Origin: Pedobacter jeongneungensis
Lineage (GTDB): Bacteria > Bacteroidota > Bacteroidia > Sphingobacteriales > Sphingobacteriaceae
Assembly: GCF_000633455.1 (NCBI RefSeq)
Contig: NZ_AYMG01000020.1
Coordinates: forward strand, 62,001-126,000
Reading direction: 5' to 3'
Length of the DNA: 64,000 nt
In this document: positions 53,075-61,933 of the stretch, one piece after another
How the letters are laid out: each line of letters opens with the position of its first letter
Position numbering within the stretch: the first letter of the stretch is position 1
Translations under genes and position numbers: made by a program
Notes under the pieces: model-generated
The model's database searches: none
Seen by the model: only the letters and a program-made list of their open reading frames with translations
What the model was told of the DNA's origin: nothing

Positions 53075-53311
53075 CTAGCCTTTCTTTACAGAATCTTTAA
53101 CCCCACCTTTCACACCGCCTGTCCGGGCGGGATCAGCCTCATAACGGGATATAGAGGTGCTGACACTGTTCAGGGAGGTAATAATTTCTTTGCCGCCTGC
53201 CTGGATCTTTAGCTGGATTTTCATCCTGGATTCCAACTGCTGCGCAAAGCCATTTGTGGAACCCAGTGATAATAAAATCAAGGTACTAAGTATCAAGTGT
53301 AGATTTTTCAT
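53075..53311 (-). CDS. small secreted protein, possibly truncated
   Basis: 78 residues with a signal peptide (LHLILSTLILLSLGSTNGFA). The mature part is basic and Gly/Lys-rich at its end (RTGGVKGGVKDSVKKG). Its stop lies 5 nt before an open frame in another phase, so it could be the front part of a broken longer gene. No family recognised. Confidence 0.5.
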   Translation of the reverse strand: MKNLHLILSTLILLSLGSTNGFAQQLESRMKIQLKIQAGGKEIITSLNSVSTSISRYEADPARTGGVKGGVKDSVKKG

Positions 53312-53460
53312 ATTCCCAGAACACTTAGACCTGGCGCTTTATTTATCGGAATCAATATTTACACTGCTAGCAAAACTCTTTTCCCAAAATTATATTGGCG
53401 TTCATCCCAAACAAAAGATACACCGGAAAGGTTTATAAGGGAACTTAAATTCAAGATGTA

Positions 53461-54615
53461 ATGCTATCTAATCTGTCCCGCATCCATAAATATCCCCACA
53501 CTTACAATGTCCTTTTTTTTATAACCATTATAGCCGCGCTTTCTTCCTGCAAAAAAACAAACGTGGAAGATGATCCTTTACCTGTTGCCGACTCCCATTT
53601 TCAAAAGGTGTCTACTACATTGACCAACACTTTAAGCCTGGATGATAAAGGCAACGTTTGGGCGACGGGGCAGAACAGCAGCATGGTTTTGGGAACCGGT
53701 GCAAGTGGTGTGCAGAAATCGTTTGTGCAGGTATCGGACCAGGCGAAAGATATCTCGATAAAAGATTCCAGGGCTCTTATTTTAAAAAATGATAACAGCG
53801 TCTGGACTTCCGGCAGCAATGGATTTGGAGAGCTGGGTACCGGCAATGTTGAACCGAATGGGCGCTTTATCAAAGTATTTGACAATGCTGTGCAGATCGA
53901 GGCGGGCACAGAAAACGGTTTTATTATCAAAGCTGATCATTCACTATGGGCAGTGGGCTTTAACCACCGGAACCTGTTTGGCACAGGCTTTTCAAAAGCT
54001 GATGTCATCTCCGCCTACACAAAGATTGCGGATAATGTTCTTTCAATATCTGCTGGAATGGGTCATATATTGCTTCTAAAGACTGACAACAGTCTTTGGG
54101 CATTAGGCCGAAATATCGAAGGGGAACTCGGTACCGGAAATACGACCGACCAGGACGGTTTTATAAAAATCATGGATGGTGTAAAAGCGGTAAAGGCTTT
54201 GGAATATCATTCCCTGATCATAAAAACGGATAATAGTTTATGGGCTGCAGGCAGCAATGATTATGGCGAGCTAGGGCTGGGCGATAAACTGCAGCGCACT
54301 ACCTTTACCAAAGTGATGGACAACGTAACAGGGCTTGCGGGCGGCCGCTTTTTTTCATTGGTCATCAAGACGGATAACAGCCTGTGGGCGTCCGGTTACA
54401 ATAGCTACGGAACCTTTGGTGTCGAAGGCCCGGATAAGACCAGCTTCACCAGGGTAGCAGACAATGTGGCCCAGGTTACTGCCGGTGATTATCATTCGCT
54501 CATCATTAAAACCGATGGCACAATGTGGGGATCAGGAAGTACGCGATACGGAGAACTGGGTATAGCCGGCAAAGATGACATCGCAATTTTTACCATAATA
54601 AACCTGTCCCGATAA
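53461..54615 (+). CDS. RCC1-repeat lipoprotein
   Basis: 384 residues. A lipoprotein signal is visible (NVLFFITIIAALSSC, lipobox LSSC). The rest is seven RCC1-like repeats built on W-A-x-G-x-N-x-x-G-E-L-G-x-G (for example SLWALGRNIEGELGTGN and SLWAAGSNDYGELGLGD), separated by F-x-K-V-x-D-N and S-L-I-I-K-T-D strands. This predicts a seven-bladed propeller anchored to a membrane. The function of bacterial RCC1 lipoproteins is not known. Monocistronic, followed by a secreted protein gene. Confidence 0.88.
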   Translation: MLSNLSRIHKYPHTYNVLFFITIIAALSSCKKTNVEDDPLPVADSHFQKVSTTLTNTLSLDDKGNVWATGQNSSMVLGTGASGVQKSFVQVSDQAKDISIKDSRALILKNDNSVWTSGSNGFGELGTGNVEPNGRFIKVFDNAVQIEAGTENGFIIKADHSLWAVGFNHRNLFGTGFSKADVISAYTKIADNVLSISAGMGHILLLKTDNSLWALGRNIEGELGTGNTTDQDGFIKIMDGVKAVKALEYHSLIIKTDNSLWAAGSNDYGELGLGDKLQRTTFTKVMDNVTGLAGGRFFSLVIKTDNSLWASGYNSYGTFGVEGPDKTSFTRVADNVAQVTAGDYHSLIIKTDGTMWGSGSTRYGELGIAGKDDIAIFTIINLSR

Positions 54616-54688
54616 CCTCAATAACACTTTAAGATCAATTAGTTAAAGTTAACCTGTCCGCTGCATATAATAACACTATTTTTATTGA

Positions 54689-55282
54689 ATGAAACATTTT
54701 ACTTATTGCCTGGCCTGTCTGCTGGTAGCGATTGGCTTCAGGGCCAATGCCCAAGCCCCCAAAGAAGAGATCGTAGTCCCTGCAGCACTAAAGCAATTTA
54801 TTCCCAAAGGATATAAAGCACTTGACCTTACCAAAGGTGACCTCAACAGGGATAATTATCTGGATGCCATTCTGGTGCTGTACAAAATCGGCGAAGAAAA
54901 TACTTCAGATGTTTCCGGGCATCCGGAAAGACGACCGCTGCTGATTCTTACCGGTCAAAAAAATAATGCTTACAAACTTTTAGCCCGAAGTGACAATGCT
55001 GTGTACTGTGTAGACTGCGGAGGTCAGATGGGAGATCCCTTTACCGGCATCACGATCAAGAACGGTTATTTTTCTGTCGAACATTATGGAGGCAGCGGCT
55101 GGCGCTGGACCAGGATCGTCACATTTAAATATTCACCTGCTGATAATAATTTTTTTCTTTACAAAGATGGAGGAGAAAGTTTTCATGCTACGGAGCCAGA
55201 GCAAACAAAGACTGATGTCAAAACGATGAAGGATTTTGGCAAGGTTCCATTTGCCAGGTTTGACATTTACAAAGAAGAGTAG
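54689..55282 (+). CDS. secreted protein of unknown function
   Basis: 197 residues with a signal peptide (YCLACLLVAIGFRANAQ). LNRDNYLDAILVLYKIGEEN looks like an FG-GAP/VCBS-type beta-propeller strand with a calcium-type loop, and WRWTRIVTFKYSPADNNFFL is repeat-like. The family is not certain. It follows the RCC1 gene on the same strand with a 73-nt gap. Confidence 0.65.
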   Translation: MKHFTYCLACLLVAIGFRANAQAPKEEIVVPAALKQFIPKGYKALDLTKGDLNRDNYLDAILVLYKIGEENTSDVSGHPERRPLLILTGQKNNAYKLLARSDNAVYCVDCGGQMGDPFTGITIKNGYFSVEHYGGSGWRWTRIVTFKYSPADNNFFLYKDGGESFHATEPEQTKTDVKTMKDFGKVPFARFDIYKEE

Positions 55283-55361
55283 CGCGTAAATAAAAATTCA
55301 TTTTTTTAAAATGCAGAAGTGTTTTAGCACTCTTGATCGCAATAACAAACTACTGATATAA

Positions 55362-55390
55362 CAATAAAGCCGGCTTGACCGGCTTTATTG
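55362..55390. terminator. bidirectional terminator
   Basis: Perfect 12-bp stem CAATAAAGCCGG (55362-55373) with CCGGCTTTATTG (55379-55390), 5-nt loop, between converging genes. AT-rich ends serve both directions. Confidence 0.85.
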
Positions 55391-55401
55391 TTTCGTAGTA
55401 T

Positions 55402-55839
55402 TTAATGTGATTCTATCTCTGCCAAAGCTTCAGCAATACCAGCTCTTTGTTTTTCAAGCAGGGCAAAGTGGTCTGCATGTTCCTGATAATTCTGCAGGGC
55501 ATTATCATATTTTTCCAATGCCGCTTTTTCACCTGTAGTGATAGCTTCCAGAATCGCAGTATCTTCTTTACTGCTCAAGGCCTGTTTGATATCGATCCAG
55601 GTACGGTGAAGGGCCCCTAATATGCCGCCATCTGTATTATCGGAATCTCCGCCATGTATAACAATATGACTTTTTAATTCCTGGGCATACTCTGCTCTTT
55701 GAGCTGCAAATTTACCAAACAGTGCTTTAAGCGCTACATTATCCGTTGCTTCTGCGGCGGATTCATAGCCTTCTTTACCATCGTTGAGGATGTTTACAAG
55801 ACCTTTTAGGTCGCTGACAATTTCTTTATCGTTTTCCAT
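55402..55839 (-). CDS. PA2169-family four-helix-bundle protein
   Basis: 145 residues, all helical. VSDLKGLVNILNDGKEGYES, then LFGKFAAQRAEYAQELKSHI and ILEAITTGEKAALEKYDNAL match PA2169/DUF2383 ferritin-like proteins. The gene is often induced by stress in other bacteria; metal binding is not established. Cytoplasmic. Shares a terminator with the convergent secreted-protein gene. Confidence 0.88.
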   Translation of the reverse strand: MENDKEIVSDLKGLVNILNDGKEGYESAAEATDNVALKALFGKFAAQRAEYAQELKSHIVIHGGDSDNTDGGILGALHRTWIDIKQALSSKEDTAILEAITTGEKAALEKYDNALQNYQEHADHFALLEKQRAGIAEALAEIESH

Positions 55840-55917
55840 TTTATGAGATTAAGTACAGAATAAACCAGTTACCGCAGAAAAAGTTTGTATTTCATTTATA
55901 TTTAACCTGCATTCAAA

Positions 55918-56238
55918 TCAATAATTAGACGAGCTTTCTTCATAGGCTTTCTTGGATATCTTTTTAAAATCTATCCATTCTTTATCGAAGGCATGTTGCG
56001 TTAAGTAATCAATAAAGAATAAAGTTTCCTGGGTATCGAGATGTAGCTGCAGGCTTCCAGAATCTACCAGGTAAGCAATCCGTATCTGATAACGGTGACC
56101 CAATTTTAAACCATACTTCTTAGCCGGGCCAACAAACTCCGCGTTGCCGAATACCCGTTTTACTTTCACTTTTTCCACGAACCGATAGTTGATGTTAACA
56201 ATAACAGCAATTTTAGTCAATTTATATACAAAGTGCAA
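55918..56238 (-). CDS. protein of unknown function
   Basis: 106 codons with only a TTG start at 56238; no ATG in the first half, so the true start may lie within. The sequence looks genuine: VFGNAEFVGPAKKYGLKLG, then HRYQIRIAYLVDSGSLQLHL and WIDFKKISKKAYEESS. Beta-rich, soluble. No family recognised. Confidence 0.5.
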   Translation of the reverse strand: MHFVYKLTKIAVIVNINYRFVEKVKVKRVFGNAEFVGPAKKYGLKLGHRYQIRIAYLVDSGSLQLHLDTQETLFFIDYLTQHAFDKEWIDFKKISKKAYEESSSNY

Positions 56239-56544
56239 GGGTAAATAATTGAACCAACTATCCGCGGTACACTATTTTACTTCATGATTTTTGATTTGCA
56301 AGCAGGGATATTGCATGTATGGGGGAACAGCATTACAGGAGTTTTACAATAAAAAACAACGCGGTGTCCATAATTGCTTTGACATAGGAAATGAAACCAA
56401 TAAACTGATGTAAAGATAATAGCCGGGTAGAAACCCGGCTAATCATCACAGAAATTTACATACCGATGAATGACTACATCATCTCATTGGTATAGTAGCA
56501 ACAATAATAAAATTTATTAGTTCAAAGTATTCATAACAAGATGT
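56239..56544. other. intergenic region with a hairpin
   Basis: 306 nt without a supported gene. It contains the AGCCGGGT-AGAA-ACCCGGCT hairpin at 56421-56440, which is repeated exactly at 59644-59663. Confidence 0.55.
56421..56440. terminator. terminator-like hairpin, copy 1
   Basis: Stem AGCCGGGT/ACCCGGCT (8 bp) with loop AGAA. The hairpin is ~105 nt after the end of the minus-strand gene at 56545. No long T-run; an identical hairpin occurs at 59644-59663. Confidence 0.55.
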
Positions 56545-57555
56545 CTATAACAACTGGTAAGCGATCCAGGCTCCAAATTCAGCAATTTTCAAATCCAGGG
56601 CTACCTGATCGGGTATAAATAAATTGCCGTTGATGTCTGTAATTGCAGTTCCTGCACCTTCAGCAGGTTGATGGTTTACATCAATAGAATTGCGCCAGTA
56701 AGTTGCATGGTTCTGCCATTCCTGCTGATCTACCAATTCGGGAGATCCTGCCCAAAGATTCCATATCAGGCTAGTGTTTTCCTGTAGCAGGTTACCTGAT
56801 CCCAGGTTGAACAGTTCCATAACTTTGGTATTGAATTCGTGTACCTTTAAATCAGAAGATGGGACAATGCCGCCTATAATGACTGCCAGGTGCGCCACAG
56901 CCCAAGCATAATCACTGGTGTGATCTGCCCTCGCAGGAAATGGCCACTGCGGATATGTTCCCATAGTAACCCGCACAAAATCATCCTGCCCGTTTTCACC
57001 AGTCGTAGTAATCCTTACTCCCTGGGCTTTACTTAAAGGCAATTGTTCTGACCATAGGTTGTTAAGCTTTAACAGCTGTCGCCATAAGAAGCCTTCAGTA
57101 TCATCTGAACTAAACCAGATTGTCGGTTTGACTTTAATATCGGCTGCAAATAATTCATTCTTAGGCGCCATCTCGTCAATCCAGCCCCTGTTACCGGTTA
57201 CCGTAACTTCGATATTCATGGTAACGCCTGCAGATGGGAAATAAACCCCTTGCTGAGGGCAAATGATAGACCATACCTGGCCATAATTATCGTAGCCGAG
57301 CCTTGAAATATCCGGTGCGAACATTTGGTACATTCTTGTGGAAGAATCGCCATTTTTAACCTCCCAGCTAAATTCAGGCCACCTTGCCCTGAGCATCCGA
57401 TTAATTTTGGAAATGTTGTCAAGATTGTCCTGAAATTTCAATGAGGAAAGGAGATCCGGTTCCGGATAAGGCTGATCGGGAGGATTTTGTGAAAAACCAC
57501 CTACCCAGCCTGCTGGAATAGATGATTGTTGGTCTGCATTGGTTGGCTGATCCAT
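56545..57555 (-). CDS. unknown soluble protein
   Basis: 336 residues without signal or membrane segment. It is rich in Trp (for example GWVGGFSQNPPDQPYPE, RGWIDEMAPKNELFAAD and WNLWAGSPELVDQQEWQNHA) and Pro/Gln-rich at the N-terminus. No family recognised. Monocistronic, minus strand. Confidence 0.6.
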   Translation of the reverse strand: MDQPTNADQQSSIPAGWVGGFSQNPPDQPYPEPDLLSSLKFQDNLDNISKINRMLRARWPEFSWEVKNGDSSTRMYQMFAPDISRLGYDNYGQVWSIICPQQGVYFPSAGVTMNIEVTVTGNRGWIDEMAPKNELFAADIKVKPTIWFSSDDTEGFLWRQLLKLNNLWSEQLPLSKAQGVRITTTGENGQDDFVRVTMGTYPQWPFPARADHTSDYAWAVAHLAVIIGGIVPSSDLKVHEFNTKVMELFNLGSGNLLQENTSLIWNLWAGSPELVDQQEWQNHATYWRNSIDVNHQPAEGAGTAITDINGNLFIPDQVALDLKIAEFGAWIAYQLL

Positions 57556-57866
57556 AAGTTTTGGTTTTGAGGTTTAATTTAAAATTGTTTGGTTAGGCGG
57601 AGAGCTATTTCTATGCTGTCGTCACTCGTCCCTAATTAAATGTAAAATATTAAATCCAGATATTCAAGTATTTACTGAAAATTTTATTGATTAATTAGTA
57701 ATAAACGTCGCTCAGGAATGACATCTTTATTGAAGAATTTATATAGAATTCGTCTTAGTATCAGATGCAGGTGAGCTTTCGGGAATGTAGAATCAGCTTA
57801 CGGGATGGGAGCGTAGGAAAATATTGGATCTAAATCAGATATTGTATCCTGCATTATCCCGCATGA
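57556..57866. other. intergenic region, nothing recognised
   Basis: 311 nt between two minus-strand genes; no hairpin, repeat or coding frame seen. Confidence 0.5.
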
Positions 57867-59258
57867 TCAGCTTTTATTTTTCATGATCAGGTTGATGGCA
57901 CGGATCCACTTACTAAAAATTTCTATCGGTTTGGGATATTGGGGAACCTCGAATTCCCAGGGGATTAAAACCTCGATGTCGTTGCAAGATGAAAGTTCAG
58001 GTATCCATCGGCGGATGAAATCCTGCGCCTTATACTTGTTGGATTGATGGACGGGATTGGTATACCATATTTCGAAAGCCTGCATGTGCCAGTTCATCCA
58101 GTTGGAGGTAACGTCATAATCTATAAGTTTTGATTCGAAATAAGCTGCACCCCAGGTCCAGTCCAGTTTAAGATCATAAACGAAATAGCTTGCACAGTTC
58201 ACCCTACCGCGGTTGCTCATGAAACCCGTTTGGTTTAATTGCCGCATATGGGCATCGATGAAAGGAATGCCGGTAGTTCCCGAGCACCATCGCTCAAATT
58301 TCTTTGGATCATTTTCCCATTCCCTATCCTTATTTTTAAAGCCTGCTGTCTTAAAGATCGAAGTTCCCAGGCGCATTGCCTTGAAAGTAAAGTAGTCTCT
58401 CCAGACCAGTTCAAAAATGAGCCACCAGGTACTCTGGTTCTTTTTAATTTCCTTTTCGTAGGCTTCCACTTTCTCATATATTTCCCTGGGCGAAATGCAG
58501 CCCAGTGCCAGGTATGGAGAGAGTTTTGAACTATAGTCCAGTCCGTCTGACCTGTTCCTGCTCCACCTGTAGCCAGTTAAAAGTTCGGATTTGAAAGTAT
58601 AGTATTGCAGCCTTTCTAGCGCGGCGGATTCACCGCCTTTCAGAAATGGTGCAGCCTGGTCGTATTCTGATTTATCGAAACCATATTTACTATAAGAAGG
58701 AAAGGCATGGCTCTTTACATTTTTCACCGGAGTTATCTTCTTAGATATTCCAAAAACCTTTCGGGGTTCAGACTTCTTTGCCGCAGGTATCCTGTAAGCC
58801 TTGCTGGATAATGGGATTTTGGAAATTTCAAACGGAATATCGTCTTTATGATAAAGGGTCTTGCCCCAATAAAAATGGAATTCGATTTCCGGCAATGCTG
58901 CAATTACCTTATCAACAAGGTCTAGCTCATAACTGGCATATTGTGTTTCCGCATAAATGTCGGTAATGCCATATTTGCTTACGAGCTCAGGTAAGGTAAT
59001 AAGCGCTGAATCCGATCCGATAAATAATTGCCCGCCCAATAGTTTCAGGTTATGCTTCAGATCAGCGATGGACTGTTTCAAAAACACGAATCTATTGATA
59101 TCCATTTTCCTAAAACCCAGCTCGAGTGTCTCGAAATCTGAACTTTCGATACAGTAGCAGCAAAGCAGTTCGCTGCACTCCTCATGCGCCCTAACCAAGG
59201 CCTCGTTATCATGCACCCTCAGATCATTTTTGAACCAGACCAATCCACGTTTCACCAT
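57867..59258 (-). CDS. DASH-type cryptochrome
   Basis: 463 residues. The N-terminal photolyase domain starts GLVWFKNDLRVHDNEALVRA, and the FAD region contains the DASH-typical LLTGYRWSRNRSDGLDYSSK, then LSPYLALGCISPREIY and MRQLNQTGFMSNRGRVNCAS. Length is slightly below the usual ~480-500. DASH proteins repair cyclobutane dimers, mainly in ssDNA, and may act as light sensors. Monocistronic; about 25 kb from the FeS-type photolyase. Confidence 0.93.
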   Translation of the reverse strand: MVKRGLVWFKNDLRVHDNEALVRAHEECSELLCCYCIESSDFETLELGFRKMDINRFVFLKQSIADLKHNLKLLGGQLFIGSDSALITLPELVSKYGITDIYAETQYASYELDLVDKVIAALPEIEFHFYWGKTLYHKDDIPFEISKIPLSSKAYRIPAAKKSEPRKVFGISKKITPVKNVKSHAFPSYSKYGFDKSEYDQAAPFLKGGESAALERLQYYTFKSELLTGYRWSRNRSDGLDYSSKLSPYLALGCISPREIYEKVEAYEKEIKKNQSTWWLIFELVWRDYFTFKAMRLGTSIFKTAGFKNKDREWENDPKKFERWCSGTTGIPFIDAHMRQLNQTGFMSNRGRVNCASYFVYDLKLDWTWGAAYFESKLIDYDVTSNWMNWHMQAFEIWYTNPVHQSNKYKAQDFIRRWIPELSSCNDIEVLIPWEFEVPQYPKPIEIFSKWIRAINLIMKNKS

Positions 59259-59643
59259 TTTAAGAATTTTATTTTTAATGTCATCATTGCAGGCTACCCA
59301 ACTTTACTACATTATCCCAATGATCAATGTAATAAATTGCATTGCTAACATATAACAAACATTCTATAAATAAGTTAGATTATCGCTTAGGACTGAAAAA
59401 TGACTTTAGCTAAAATGTCAGCGGTAACCAATATTATTGACCCATTTTCTTCTGGATAGGAGGGGTCAATTTTCGCGTTTTCCCCACAGAATACCCCTGT
59501 TTTGCTTGTAATTTTTCTAAATCATCTCTAAACGAATGGTTCCAATATGCACAATCAAGTTGAACTTAATCACCTCTATATATACCTGTGCAGACCGATA
59601 ATTTGTATTTCGAGGCTGAATCAAGTTATTTAGTTATGATAAA

Positions 59644-59663
59644 AGCCGGGTAGAAACCCGGCT
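59644..59663 (-). terminator. terminator hairpin, copy 2
   Basis: Same 8-bp stem and AGAA loop as at 56421-56440. On the minus strand it is followed by TTTTAT, so it can end minus-strand transcripts coming from the LytTR gene. Confidence 0.6.
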
Positions 59664-59779
59664 CAACGCTCAGAGAACTAAGATTGCGACTTGGGGCTTT
59701 CAAACCCAATCCGCTATATAGGAACAGAATTTAAACCGGTTTGTTCAAAAGGTCGTAGCAGATATTGCTGGATTGATTT

Positions 59780-59800
59780 CTCAATCTAAACCAGATTGAG
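59780..59800 (-). terminator. hairpin directly after the LytTR gene
   Basis: Arms CTCAATCT (59780-59787) and AGATTGAG (59793-59800), 5-nt loop, 11 nt after the LytTR stop on the minus strand. No strong T-run. Confidence 0.45.
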
Positions 59801-59811
59801 CAAGTCGGAAG

Positions 59812-60663
59812 CTATTTATCCAGCCAGACTTTAAAATCCCGTGCCCGCTTTTGGCTTATGATAGCCTCACCTTTCAAAGCAGGGGTGAGGTCAGCTTGCA
59901 ATTTGCCAAATTCCAAGAGGTTAAAACCTTTCAAAGACTGGCGATGCAGGATAAGCTGTCGGTTTGCCCTAAAAAATTTTTCAGTGGAAAGTTGTTGCTG
60001 TACTTCATCCAGGGAGTTGTTCACAAAATAATCTTCCCCTGTAATTGTGCGCAGATAATTGGTATCCTCATCCCGAAAAAAATAAGCTATTTCATCGATA
60101 TGGATAATAAGGTTAGCGTCTGCCTTATTCACCATAAAAGTTTCCTTTCTATCCGATCCGGATTCAGCCTTATTTTGAAGTACATCGGATAAAATCCTGC
60201 GCGTGTGCGACAGCTGTTCAAAAAAGTAGTAGGCAACATAGTAGAGGTTGATCAGGATCAGCTGCATTATTACTACCTGGAAATCATAACGGAGGTAATT
60301 TGTTTTCATTACATCATACCCTCTGACCTTGAAATAAAAAGCAACTAATAGAAACACACCTATGGCCGGGAGCAGAAGGCCGAAAAATAGCTGCATGCCA
60401 AAACGTTGCAGCGGCAAGTCGTTCCAGGCAAATTTACCGTCAAGTTTTATCACGATCCATCTTATGATACTGAAAATAAACAGGGCGATTGCAGCACTGC
60501 TCAATACGGCATAATAGTATTGTGGAAGCAGCATCATCTCAAATGCAGTCAACCGCTCTCCGTAAACGATCAGGATATGGGAAGCTATAAGACATAAGGC
60601 AAACCGTAAATACAGGTCTTTGTATTTAACAGTTTGATTCCTGGTTAGGGCGAGTTCACTCAT
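59812..60663 (-). CDS. membrane LytTR-family transcription regulator
   Basis: 283 residues. Four hydrophobic segments occupy residues ~18-165 (for example FALCLIASHILIVYG, VLSSAAIALFIFSIIRWIVI and LLLPAIGVFLLVAFYF). The C-terminal LytTR domain (about 180-283) reads LIIHIDEIAYFFRDEDTNYL, then DEVQQQLSTEKFFRANRQLI and KALKG-like EAIISQKRARDFKVWL. Membrane-anchored LytTR regulators often act without a separate kinase partner. The target genes are unknown. Monocistronic. Confidence 0.88.
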   Translation of the reverse strand: MSELALTRNQTVKYKDLYLRFALCLIASHILIVYGERLTAFEMMLLPQYYYAVLSSAAIALFIFSIIRWIVIKLDGKFAWNDLPLQRFGMQLFFGLLLPAIGVFLLVAFYFKVRGYDVMKTNYLRYDFQVVIMQLILINLYYVAYYFFEQLSHTRRILSDVLQNKAESGSDRKETFMVNKADANLIIHIDEIAYFFRDEDTNYLRTITGEDYFVNNSLDEVQQQLSTEKFFRANRQLILHRQSLKGFNLLEFGKLQADLTPALKGEAIISQKRARDFKVWLDK

Positions 60664-60772
60664 GAGGGTTTCCGGTCTTTCCAGCCAAATGTAAAACGTA
60701 AATTACACGGCCATGTTTGATTCTTTAAAAAACGATATTAGTTAAGAATTATTTCACTAAAACATTTTACTT

Positions 60773-61144
60773 ATGATCAAAAAACCCTTTACCGAAGATG
60801 GCGTAGCCGCTAAAGAATCAGAATTATATGCCCTTCCCGACACGAACCTTAAAATTGAGACTGCACTGATCCGGTCAGCGTTTAAAAACTGGATTGCCGA
60901 TAATTTCGCACTGGACAGTAACCAGGCCAGCTATCTTCAGCTTATCGACCCTAAGTTTATCGACAGCATTTCAACCGAAGTTGCAGACAGTATCGAAAAT
61001 CAGCTACCTATTAAAATCGAATTTCCATTGCAGACAATCGGCGCGAAGTTTTTGGAAAAGGGTAATGCTCTAATATACACATTTGAGCCTAACAATGGCG
61101 TGAAAGTGACAGGCCAGCTTCAGATCAGAATTTTTTACCAATAA
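60773..61144 (+). CDS. small protein of unknown function
   Basis: 123 residues, soluble, acidic N-terminal half (EDGVAAKESELYALPDTNLK) and a beta-rich C-terminal half (IKIEFPLQTIGAKFLEKGNA, then TGQLQIRIFYQ). No family recognised. Divergent from the LytTR gene and followed by a terminator. Confidence 0.6.
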   Translation: MIKKPFTEDGVAAKESELYALPDTNLKIETALIRSAFKNWIADNFALDSNQASYLQLIDPKFIDSISTEVADSIENQLPIKIEFPLQTIGAKFLEKGNALIYTFEPNNGVKVTGQLQIRIFYQ

Positions 61145-61157
61145 AACCATTAAAGAC

Positions 61158-61179
61158 TACGGCCCTGGAATGGGCCGTA
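61158..61179 (+). terminator. rho-independent terminator
   Basis: Stem TACGGCCC/GGGCCGTA (61158-61165 and 61172-61179) with a 6-nt loop and an AATTTAAT tail, 14 nt after the preceding stop. Confidence 0.75.
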
Positions 61180-61222
61180 AATTTAATACCAGCAAGCACA
61201 AGATTTTATTAAGCGTAAAAAA

Positions 61223-61873
61223 ATGCTTATATTAGTTAAACAAATTAAAGTTTGCATAACTGGTTTAAATCCCGTGGATAATTACAAAGCCCTTTCTGAT
61301 ACCGCCCTGGTCGATCTTCTTAAACAGGATGATGAAAAGGCATTATCTGCACTTTATCTCCGTTACTGGGACAAACTACTCTCCAAAGCCTGCCAGCGCC
61401 TGAATGCCCCTGAAGAAGCGGAAGAGCTTGTCCAGGATATCTTTTTCCGTTTATGGGAAAATAGGCTCACCCTTGAATTAAAACATTCGCTATCTGCTTA
61501 TCTCGCTGTTGCCGTAAAATACAGGGTAATTAATCTCATGGATCGCCTTTACCGCAAACAGAGCCGGGATGCACAACTGCCGGACTACACGCTATTGCTT
61601 TCCCCGTCACCGGAAGATTATGCTTTTGAAAGAGAACTGAGGGAACAGATCGAAGGAGTTATAAAACGCCTGCCGGAAAAATGCAAGATCGTTTTCCGGT
61701 TGAGCCGGGAGCAGCATTTGAGCAATAAGCAGATTGCAGCAGAACTTGATATTTCGGAAAAGACAGTAGAGGGGCATATGAGCAAAGCGCTTAAAGAGCT
61801 GCGGGGTAGCCTTGGCGTTGCCGTACCGGGCCTTTTGCTTTTTCTTACCGGATCAGATTTGCTATCCAAATAA
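61223..61873 (+). CDS. ECF RNA polymerase sigma factor
   Basis: 216 residues. Region 2 reads ALYLRYWDKLLSKACQRLNA, then EELVQDIFFRLWENR; region 4 has LPEKCKIVFRLSREQHLSNK and IAAELDISEKTVEGHMSKAL. This is the Bacteroidota sigma-70 (ECF) type that is paired with FecR anti-sigma factors. The gene ends 60 nt before a FecR gene and then a SusC-type receptor, a cell-surface signalling module. A hydrophobic C-terminal tail (VAVPGLLLFLTGSDLL) is unusual but seen in this group. Confidence 0.92.
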   Translation: MLILVKQIKVCITGLNPVDNYKALSDTALVDLLKQDDEKALSALYLRYWDKLLSKACQRLNAPEEAEELVQDIFFRLWENRLTLELKHSLSAYLAVAVKYRVINLMDRLYRKQSRDAQLPDYTLLLSPSPEDYAFERELREQIEGVIKRLPEKCKIVFRLSREQHLSNKQIAAELDISEKTVEGHMSKALKELRGSLGVAVPGLLLFLTGSDLLSK

Positions 61874-61933
61874 AAAAACATTTCGGGCAAGGGTTGTGTT
61901 AAAAAATGCTGACTATAAGGTAAAGACCACCTT

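Larger units (their letters stand above)
59259..59811. other. intergenic region with two hairpins
   Basis: 553 nt. CTCAATCT/AGATTGAG (59780-59800) lies just after the LytTR gene stop, and the AGCCGGGT hairpin lies at 59644-59663. The remaining ~380 nt up to the cryptochrome gene contain nothing I can assign. Confidence 0.55.
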
